The position numbers and the translations under genes were made by a program. A DNA stretch of 64,000 nt from Syngnathus acus (Eukaryota; Chordata; Actinopteri; Syngnathiformes; Syngnathidae): positions 13,567,976 through 13,631,975 of the forward strand of contig NC_051089.1 of assembly GCF_901709675.1 (NCBI RefSeq), written 5' to 3'. Of the stretch, positions 44,939 to 64,000 are shown piece after piece. Position 1 is the stretch's first letter; each line of letters opens with the position of its first letter. The notes beneath the pieces were generated by a model. It was not told the DNA's origin, did no database searches, and saw only the letters and a list, made by a program, of their open reading frames with translations.

Positions 44939-45599
44939 GATTCTCATTCTAAGTCTTTTTTGGTGTATATTGATCTGTTTATAGTTAATTAACCAGCTTA
45001 TTTACAACATAAAAACGATTTAAAATACTTATTTTTAATATATTTTACTATTATTATTATTAAATATCTAAATGCTTCACAGTAGACCCAAATATGATTA
45101 TAGAAACAGCTTTATATGGCAATTGCTGTAGTGAAAGTAACTCATCAATTATTAAGGATCCATAAAATATTAGCATTTATTGCCAGACTGAAGTTAATTC
45201 TTTGTCTAGAAAGGCAGATATTTGTAGTGATGTGTTGGAGTCTGAGTGAAGCCATTTTATTCAGATTTGATTGCAAAATGTATCTCCACATTTCACATTA
45301 GTAAATATCAGTAGCATTATGTCATAAATCCCTTATTGGAGTTGACTCTATATAATGTTAAGTGATACAAGCCATGTGTTTATTATTGTTCTTTGCAGTG
45401 CAGCATTGCTTGCTCTGGATCATACTGTGAGCAGATTCTACCATATTTGGCTAAATAGAGGGATTGAAATGAATCATTTTAATTTTTAAATAATTTTTAT
45501 TAATTCTACACCATATGACAGTACAGTAAAAACAGTTCAACACTTGTATCTCCACCCTCCAAGTTGACCAGGCTCTCGCTTCAGTGTATGTATTTGTTT
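44939..45599. other. Intergenic stretch between the ZP gene and sin3a
   Basis: AT-rich sequence without recognised features. Confidence 0.5.
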
Positions 45600-45860
45600 T
45601 CATCTTTTCAAGTAACCAATCAGAGTAAAGACTGGGAGGAAACTTCCTCCATGACAGTCACGCCCCTTATGTTCAACGAACGCCGCTTCATACATACCCT
45701 GTTGTTAATGGCGCGGACTATTTCATTTTTGTCGATTTTTGTGGACAAGCAGTCAAAAGCGCACGTCTTTTCACTGCCATCTTAATGCGCCTGTGAGGTT
45801 TGCTGGGGGGAATTTTTGTCACTGATGTGGCAGCGTTGTTGCTGGAGGCAGCCCAGCGAG
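45600..45860 (+). promoter_or_regulatory. sin3a: sin3a promoter and probable non-coding exon 1
   Basis: The region turns from AT-rich to GC-richer. It has a CCAAT motif (AACCAATCAGAG, near 45614), a CACGCCCC GC-box near 45659 and ETS-type GGAAACTTCC. A strong donor CCCAGCGAG|GTAAGC at 45860/45861 would end a non-coding first exon. CpG-rich sequence continues to about 46.9 kb, so further starts within it are possible. Transcription start not determined. Confidence 0.55.
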
Positions 45861-46477
45861 GTAAGCTAAGTAGCTAGTTAGCTGACCATAGCTTGCGTTG
45901 GTGAGGGTGCTTGTTGTGCTAACATAGCACATTAGCGGCTACATAACCTTGTCAAATAGGAAAGCGCTTGCCGATTATTTGTTGGCAGTGTTTTCATGTT
46001 TTGTTGTCTTCCGGTTGTTTGAAATGTGAAGTTTGTATTGGGGAGTTACTTTTACTATTAAGTTACTTTGAGTAAGGCTAACGAGGTAAGACTGTTCTTC
46101 TGAGCTTGATTTAGCTGTCAAGCTAACACCAAAAAGGAGGACTTGGCAAGACGTTTTGATTCCGTCTAGTTCACAGCGTGCGCTGCAAAGTTTTGTGAGC
46201 CAAGCGTTTATATCAACGTGAAAGTCTTTTACTTGACAGCACTGTGAATTCCCGACCAAACTTAACGCTGTACTCGTCGTAACGTGGAAGCTAGCGCAAG
46301 GGTAACGTTAGCCCAGCACATTCACTTCGTCTTTTTGAGTTTGTCATCTATGGAGGCGATAACTTGCCATAAGACACACCGACATCTGTCCCTTCTGTCG
46401 AGGGTTATCTTCTAAATCGCCAACTCTTAAGAGTGGCAAAGACTCGTTTGCTCGCCACCTAACTTCATTTCGGGCGA

Positions 46478-46900
46478 ATGCAAACGTCAGCCATCACACA
46501 AGCGAAAGCGGTCGGCTCGACGACAACGGATGAGTTAAAGTCGGCGTTTACTGGGAGGGGGAGGGGAAAAGGATCGGCCTCACGGCAGCAGCGAAACAAC
46601 AAGAGCGACACGGCAGCAAATCGGAGCTTTTGGAATCGTTACACAGCCACCTTCGTTGTATTTAACTCATCAGCGAATTCCTTGAGCCTTTTGGGCGACG
46701 ATATTAGCGACTGGATATGAATCTGACACGATCCCTGCTCCTCAACACCGCGCGCTCCGCTTGCGTGTTGTCCCAATTTGGTGCAGAGCAGCGAGTCGAC
46801 AAGGCGGCACTGTGCTCGCCTCGCGTCCTCTCCCTCCCGAACCGACCCAAGGCTGTGACGTCTGCCTGCTCAGGGAGCGTCAACAAATGAAACTTGTTCG
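46478..46900. other. CpG-rich segment in the first sin3a intron
   Basis: Overlapping open frames on both strands here (80 codons plus strand from 46478, 137 codons minus strand) are explained by high GC and few stops. I recognise no protein. It is part of the CpG-rich promoter region. Confidence 0.45.
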
Positions 46901-47239
46901 AAATCCTAGTGTTTGCAATAATATGAAATGCATGTGAGCGGCGTTTAACTCGGCGTTTATTTAAAAGAATGCATGAAAAGAACTTTTTTTCCCAACCACC
47001 TATCTGCCATGATTCATTGTCACTCGATCTCCGACAAATAATGATAGCCACAGAAATCAAATGTTCTTCAGTTACATGGAATTTGTTGCCATCCATACAA
47101 ATGGGTGTTGTGTTCAAACATGCCCATATTTCTCATTTGTGTGTGAATTATACAAAATCGCCATTATTTTAATTTACGGTATTTACCATAAAGTTTGTTA
47201 TTCATATGTTCACCTTCACATGGATTTTTTTTTTTTTAG

Positions 47240-47338
47240 GACCTGACGTCTGTTAATCACTGCAAAACATACCAATTTGCTGTTTTGTGCTCTTTCTGAA
47301 AGAAGATGCCACAAGCTGGTGCCGAAGGGGCTTTTAAG
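47240..47338 (+). other. sin3a: Probable non-coding 5' exon of sin3a containing a uORF start
   Basis: A T-rich acceptor (TTTTTTTTAG) and a GTAAAA donor bound 99 nt. An ATG at 47306 opens 11 codons (MPQAGAEGAFK) to the donor. Joined to the next exon at 48173 it would read two more codons and stop at TGA (48179-48181), giving a 13-codon upstream ORF. Splicing is inferred from sequence only. Confidence 0.5.
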
Positions 47339-47932
47339 GTAAAAAAAAAAAAAAGAGGGCTCATAAGGGTAATGTAAACAAGTTTTAGATGATTCACTTT
47401 TTGTGATGTTTTATTTTAATGGTATTCCGTGAGAGTTTTCTAATGTATAATATGTTCCTTGGCTCAATAAAGTTTGGCAAACACTGAAGTAGACCACATT
47501 GTACAACGCTGTGTTGACAACATTTTGGTTAGATTCTTTTGTTAGAGGGGTGTAAAAGATTTAAAATGCCTCTGTGGGATGCTCTGTCGCTCTACACCAC
47601 TGTAACCAATGAATAGTGACAACGGATTGATTTAGTGTCTTAGTTACAGTCCAAATTGAAACCTATCTTGCAGTCGTTGATGATTCGCAAAAATGTTCCA
47701 TTGTTGAATTATAAAACATTTTATGTTATGTGATCAAGAATTGTAATTGTATTGTGTGCTAACACAGCAGATAATATTTTCAGTTAGAACACATACTCAA
47801 GAGAACATTTTAACTAAACTAAAAGCACTGATGAGAGAGTATGGTTGGTTACTATCCAACTGTCTTTTCATCCATTCTCTTCTGGTTATAACCTCATCCT
47901 TATTAGGATAACTTGTCTTTTGTTTTGCGAAT

Positions 47933-48141
47933 ACACCTAATCAGCATTTGTTTTTTATAGTACGCTCTAGTCTCCACAAAACAAGATTAGTTTCTAATAA
48001 ATATAAGTTAAACACTGCCTCATCTTTTTTACACCTAATCAGGTTTTTTTATTAGTTTATTATTATTATTTTTACCACTCTCTAGTCTCCACAAAGCAAG
48101 TTTAGTAACAAATATAAGTTAAACACTGCCTTTCATCTTTT
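47933..48141 (+). repeat. Two-copy tandem repeat in a sin3a 5' intron
   Basis: The series ACACCTAATCAG, a T-run, CTAGTCTCCACAAA.CAAG, ATAAGTTAAACACTGCCT and CATCTTTTTT occurs twice, units of about 100-110 bp. The second copy ends at the acceptor region of the start-codon exon. Confidence 0.7.
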
Positions 48142-48194
48142 TTAAATTTTTTTTGTTTTTGTTTTCCTGTAGCCCCTTTGAGTATGTTTCAACA

Positions 48195-58829
<10,635 letters not shown>

Positions 58830-59817
58830 TAGCCAATGATCCTGTCAGCGACCACACAAGTAGGACTGTCCAAGGACAACGGATGGAACTTTGTTCTTCA
58901 CCCTGCCTATTCTTTTGCCAACTTTGGGCTGCTTTTTTCATCACTCAATTTAGGTCAATTTAATACTTTTCAATCTTAGAAAATCTATTCAGAAAAAAAA
59001 AGATTTTCAGGTCATTCTGTTGAGAAAGTTTTCTTTTCCATGGGAAAATCTTTTGAGTGAACGACAGAAGCTCTTTGGGTAATGAGAAAACTGTTTCTTC
59101 CAGTTCTAAAAGTGAACAGGTTTTGAATGTTCCCCTTGCTGATAACTCTGGAATCAACTTTTCGAATAGGACAAGCCAACCATTTCTTTTGTAAATGATG
59201 TCCATTAAATGTCATTCTTGATGTCTGATGCCCTGTATGACACAGTGGCAGTATTTAGCTAGTTGCAACTAAATGCAAAATATAATTTCTTTTAAATCAC
59301 TACAGTTGGGGGGTGTCGGGTTAGGGACTTTTGTGTTAGTGGTCTGGTGAACGTCAAGCCTTGATTTACACAATTAATTTATATGCCCTTCAAGACTGAA
59401 CTGTCTACACCTTTACACTGTCTGGCATGGCTACATTGTGATTTTAAAACGATTGACCGTTCCCAAGCAGCATTTTGTGCTGGTGCGCACAGTGTTCATT
59501 CATCTGTTTTGGAAAGTACAGTTTTCAAGACTGAAATGAACCATCAACGGCTCGCTCTTTGTATTTACGTTTGTCAAAACGATCCGTATCTGTGTGACAG
59601 ATTGGTGAAACCTGCTTACGAATGGATGGATGAATTCTCCCCATGTTTAGTGTCTATGCCTCCTCTCACAGTTGTATATAGTAGTTCTATCCGTGAATGT
59701 CAGCCATGTCCAGTATTTGGTAATCCAGTCAGCAATACTTATACCCCACTGTGAATGTTAATTCTTATTGCCCGCCCACCCACCCTAAAACTCATCCGAA
59801 AGTGCTAACATTGATGT

Positions 59818-60030
59818 TCAGATTGTAGTTATCGTAGGATAAAATGAAAGAAGTACGTTTTTATTAATAATTTCGGAGGACGTGGAACAGCCTGTCACTC
59901 CAACTTCAATGTGCCACATGTCCAGTCGAGCCTGAAAGTCTTCGTACTCCTCAGGTTCATCTGAATAATTTTGAGCTTGATTGTATGCAGAGATGAGAAA
60001 TCGAGATTTGGAAAAGAAATAGACTGGCAC
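59818..60030 (-). other. Antisense open frame with its own poly(A) signal, unassigned
   Basis: Minus-strand frame with a protein-like stretch (for example NYSDEPEEYEDFQARLDMW and VGVTGCSTSSEIINKN) that runs into TTATTAATAAAAACG, a minus-strand poly(A) signal near 59858-59863. It could be the last exon of a convergent gene or a processed fragment. I recognise no family and see no convincing acceptor. Confidence 0.25.
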
Positions 60031-60573
60031 GATTTGATTTTAGCCACAGGTGCTTCTACTCAACCGGCAGGTAAACAAGCTCATTTACCTTACCTGTAGA
60101 AACAAATGTGGCCAAAGTCAAAATGGTGCGGTTTTTTTTGTTTTGTTTTTCTCCCCGGATGTCGATTTGCCACCCCTGACTGTATGTAATAAGTTATTTG
60201 TAATGGCCCCAAAACAGGAAAGATTCAGTCTGATTTCATGTCAGACAATGAGGACAAAAAAGCATTTGTCTTTTGATATAGCCTATGTAAACTTCTGGTT
60301 TCATACATTTTCCATTAAGAATGAATTATAACATGAACACAGTTTGACACTGAAGGAAAGATTGAGAGGGAAAAAAAAGATATACCACCATTTTAAAGTG
60401 ATGAAAACCGAACCAGCTATCTTGCAGTTGGGTTTTAGTTTTGTATGTATTCACTGTGCGTATTTTGGTTAAAACGCCGCACAGTTCAGATGAGCTGATT
60501 GTAAACAAATTCATTGTATCTTTTACTGTGTCTGTTCTCTTCTCTTGGTGTACATGGTAGTCAGGTGTTTGTT

Positions 60574-60579
60574 ATTAAA
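60574..60579 (+). terminator. sin3a: Candidate sin3a poly(A) signal (ATTAAA)
   Basis: The most common single-base variant of AATAAA, preceded by TTGT-rich sequence (GGTGTTTGTT). Confidence 0.4.
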
Positions 60580-61789
60580 CAATCCTTTATAGACAGAAAT
60601 ATTTACATTTTCTTTTCATCCTTTGTTTCATGCATTCACTGCATCCTTCACTTAAAAAACAGCCTGTGCACACAAGTTGAATTGAAGCCTCATTTTATTA
60701 CTTCAGTATTCACCAATTTATTAGAAAACACAACTACACGGTGAAATTGAATGCACAATGCTGCTAAAAGATATTGCCGATACATCCAGATCATCAAGTG
60801 TTTTAAGAAGTTGTGAAACGGTATGATCAGATTGTTTATTGACAGGTTGTTGAATGTTTTACGTTTGTCAGTTTGCTGCTATGCTCGCATGTAGATCCTA
60901 GTGCACACCACATCGTCCGCTCCAAAAGTCTGAAACAAACAATATAATAAATATATTATATATAATTCACAATTATGTATAATTTACAAAAATACAGTAG
61001 GTTATGAAAAATCAATACTTTTGAGTTTTTCTGATGGGAAAAAAAGCAAGAAAAATTTGAATCTTTTCCATCTTTATTGTGTAACTACTAATTACAGAAC
61101 TGTATCCATGGTATGTTTGATTCCTTGGCATTTCTTTATTACTCATCTCCTGACTGATACCTTTGAAAAAATATCTCTGATGCTGTGTGGATCATGCTTG
61201 GTGCTGTAAGTCTTGAATACACAAATATCAGGAACAGTCTACTAGAACAGATCAGTTTTTGAGGAGGATTAATCAGAGGCAGTTTAAAAGTCAGCTGTCT
61301 TCTGACTTGAGTTTGAATGGAATGGAATTGGTTTGCTGTGAACACAGTTATACGGTCACAATTATTTATTTTACTTTTAATGAATACAATTTGGAAGAAT
61401 AGGACCTTACTGTTTTTCTTAAATGTATTTTTAATATGTTTATTTATGGGTACAGGTGGTGGTTATGTTGAATTTGGCATCAGGTTTATGGGAGGATTCT
61501 TGGAAAAAGAATGTCTCCCCTTTAAGAGGTCCCATAGGATCCTAAAGAAATGTAGAACTCTTGGCCTAAGATAGATGATGATACTGGCCGTTATCATGGA
61601 AAGAATGTAAGTTTCTTGCTCAAAGGTACTTCAACAGGTTTGAGGATAAAATCTGCAACATCACTGAGCCAAGATAAAGTCCTTTTCTCTGCACCGCATT
61701 TCCCAATTTCCAGTCTTGATTCCAAGAAAACTTCCCAGTCTGACTGTTCGGAATACAGAATTAGCGGTCCAGGCACCCGTGTTTAGCTC
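60580..61789. other. Intergenic stretch downstream of sin3a
   Basis: AT-rich sequence, no gene or element recognised. Confidence 0.4.
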
Positions 61790-62290
61790 CTTAAGATTTA
61801 TGGAAGTCAGAGAGGAAAATATTTATGGCCGACTGCAGCAGCACACATCATTATCTCAGGCCACGCTGCAGTGCAGAGCGTGCAAGCGGATGCCCGAGTT
61901 AGTGATAAATTGGCCCGACGAGTCCATCTGGCACATGGCCAGTTGCTCTGGGACGCATTAAGTAAAGCTAATGTCAGGGTTCATTTGCATTTCTCCACAC
62001 CGTGATCAATGAGGCCAATTAGACGGCGAAGGATTATCAAAGGCACACATTTTCACCTGACTCTTTTCTCAACTCCAACTGCCCATTAGAGGCCTGCACT
62101 CTTCCTCTCAAATCTAAAGCAAGAAGGAGTTTCCCATCATGAAGAATAACGATATTTTTTCTATACGGCCACTTATCATTTTAAGGGTTGGCTCAAAGTG
62201 GTCATTAAGTCTGGCCGTCCTCAATCACACTGAGGGCGGTTGTAATCCACCATGTCTGCTGTAGAACTGGAAGCAGAGGGAGCACCCTGG
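61790..62290. promoter_or_regulatory. Candidate conserved non-coding element
   Basis: Balanced-GC, stop-rich unique sequence unlike its AT-rich flanks. It contains TTATCTCAGGCCACGC, GTTCATTTGCATTTC (an octamer-like ATTTGCAT), GAGGCCAATTAGACGG (homeodomain-type), ATTATCAAAGGCAC (TCF/LEF-type) and TTTTCACCTGACTC. Dense motif packing without coding potential is typical of vertebrate developmental enhancers. No alignment was possible here, so this is a guess from composition. Confidence 0.35.
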
Positions 62291-63509
62291 CACAATAAAA
62301 AGATGACTTGCGAACTCTGTTTTTAGCTTGCTATCCTGGAAACTCTTGACCTGATGCTAAACTATATTGCGCAGTATTGTGAAGATTCCGGGCTATATTT
62401 GCTTTCATCTAACAACTGCAATCCTCATTTTGTTGCATTGGGTGTCAAACTGGGTTTCATCACTGGACATCATCATCATCTTAGGGGACTGGTGTAAAAG
62501 TGAAAACTTGAGCTGTCACTATTGACTAATTTTAGAATCATTGATGAATTAATTTGCATTTAAAAGTATTAATATATTTTCCCTTTACCGTTTATTAAAC
62601 CATTATTGATATAATGTGATTAGCAATGCATCCATTTGTGAGGCTGATGTGTAAACTGCTATACTATGCTCCAAAATATTATGACTACTATTAGAAATGG
62701 TGTTAGTGTTCTTTTTATTATACATTGTGATACTAGACTTAACTTCACATCATCCATCTCCTGCCCAGTAGAACTCACACTGTGAATTTAAAACAGTCTT
62801 GGTTTTTTCCCAATGATCCATCCCCATGTGCCTATCGTTTTACAGTCCAATACTCCACATGGACACCCACACCCTTATCTTGAATAAAAACAGATTTTGT
62901 CCTGCTGAAAACACATCATGGATCCAAATTACATCTCTTCACAAATATTTACGTGATTGATGCTTAGTCACAGTCAGTACAGAGGAGCTTGTCATCCTGA
63001 TTTTGTAGCCCATCTGGTCCATCATGTCCAGTGGGCCCTGATGTTTACTCGGAAAGCACATGCTGAGTTTTCCTTCTCTTAAACTGCAACAAATTGGTGG
63101 ACAGAACTGTTTCTGATGACTTTGTTTCCTTTTTGTCAATGATTTCAGGTGACCACTGTTACAATGTTTTTATTATTTTATATTACATTGAGTTTTTCAC
63201 ATTGTGTCATTTTTTTTTTTTGTCGTTTGCATGTCTTGCTCATTAGGTTTTGTTTCTTCCTGTTCTCATCAGCCTCGCCCCTTGTGTAGACGAATAAGCC
63301 TTTTTTAGTTTATGCCTAGTTTTTGGTTTGTTACTTTCATCTAATTTTTGGACTTTGCTAATTTAGTTTTTGATTCCTCCCGGTAGAATTTTTTTTGCCT
63401 TTTTCTTATGAATTTATTTATTGAGAACAAACCTTATTCCTTGTATTTGGGTCCAGTGACAACCACTGATGTCCAAATTGAAATTTTGTTGAACTTTGAG
63501 TCAGCACAA
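62291..63509. other. Intergenic stretch
   Basis: AT-rich, with T-runs near 63211-63222. No supported feature. Confidence 0.4.
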
Positions 63510-63786
63510 TAGATAATTGGTTGCCTCACAGTGCTGCGATTTACGGTTCCAATCTGAGTTCCTGCTTTCCTGCGGTGTATTTCCATGCGCTCTCCTTTTA
63601 TTCTGTAATCTGGCTTTGTCCCACATTCCAAAAGTATGCATGCTGGTTTTAGGGACTCTATTCTCCGTAGGTGTGAATTTAAGCGTGAATGCTTTATCTA
63701 TTCTATACTGTACATGTCCTGTGATCGTCTGATGACTTGCCCAGGGTGTACCCTGCATCTCGCTCAAAATCAACTAGGATTGGCTC
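63510..63786 (+). repeat. Old, longer copy of the fish interspersed repeat
   Basis: Block order GGTTGCCTCACAGTGCTGCG, GTTCCTGCTTTCCTGCG, TCCCACATTCCAAAAG, CCGTAGGTGTGAATTTAAGC, GTCCTGTGATCG, CCAGGGTGTACCCTGCATCTC and AGGATTGGCTCCA fits the family at 7910-8058 but covers more of its 5' part. Strongly diverged. Confidence 0.7.
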
Positions 63787-64000
63787 CATTGTAATGTGTT
63801 TGTAAAATGATGACCTTTTTTGACACAGTCAAAACTTTGCATTATCATCTTGGACTGATGCACTTCTTTTATGTGCATCTGAACAAAATGCTGTATTGAA
63901 AAGAATAATACCGACCGAAAAAAAAAATCAAATACCAACCAGAATGAGTTCATCCCCTCTGAGCTCTCTGGTCCAGAAGGTTTTTGGTCCATTGCCACTC

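Larger units (their letters stand above)
58830..60579 (+). other. sin3a: Probable sin3a 3' untranslated region
   Basis: No AATAAA occurs on the plus strand for about 1.7 kb after the stop codon. The first good candidate is ATTAAA at 60574-60579, followed by T-rich sequence; AATAAA at 60946-60951 is an alternative. The 123-codon open frame at 59383-59754 shows no known domain and is probably untranslated. Confidence 0.5.

Noticed and set aside
46704-47117. 137-codon antisense frame in the sin3a promoter region
   Set aside because: High GC leaves few stops; no motif and no splice support.

Overview
This window is vertebrate nuclear DNA, almost certainly from a ray-finned (teleost) fish. The protein genes are split into short exons by GT-AG introns. 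The interspersed repeats are of kinds common in fish genomes: hAT-type short elements, a Tc1-like remnant, a high-copy repeat ending in GGATGG units, and a LINE fragment. No species is claimed. No prokaryotic or plasmid features are present.

Layout. (1) 1-22 kb: one recognisable coding exon on the minus strand (3712-3774), the first coding exon of a tetraspanin most like tspan4, with the rest of the gene running off the left edge. Around it is gene-poor DNA with microsatellites and transposon remnants. (2) 22.27-31.5 kb: a dense tandem array of tRNA-Cys(GCA) genes, all on the plus strand. I count about 30 recognisable copies with a GCA anticodon, 22 of them with fully paired cloverleafs, plus four families of decayed copies. 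The base period is about 197 bp, nested in higher-order units of about 594 bp and about 1.79 kb. One large unit carries a 160-bp hAT insertion that its sister lacks. (3) 31.79-37.07 kb: taldo1 (transaldolase), 8 coding exons, 338 aa, complete. (4) 39.33-44.72 kb: a secreted or membrane-anchored ZP-domain protein of unknown name, 14 exons, 697 aa. (5) 45.6-60.6 kb: a complete SIN3A co-repressor gene, 20 coding exons, 1288 aa, with non-coding 5' exons, two upstream ORFs, a GC-AG intron and a long 3' region. (6) 60.6-64 kb: no gene recognised; a possible conserved regulatory block near 61.8-62.3 kb and an old repeat copy at the right edge.

The protein genes are functionally unrelated (pentose phosphate enzyme, extracellular matrix-type protein, chromatin co-repressor). 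Their order joins genes that in human lie at 11p15.5 (TSPAN4, TALDO1) and 15q24 (SIN3A). The most unusual part is the tRNA-Cys array. Its nested periodicity, fused half-tRNAs, family-specific spacer motifs and uneven Pol III terminators are not explained by simple tRNA gene dispersal.
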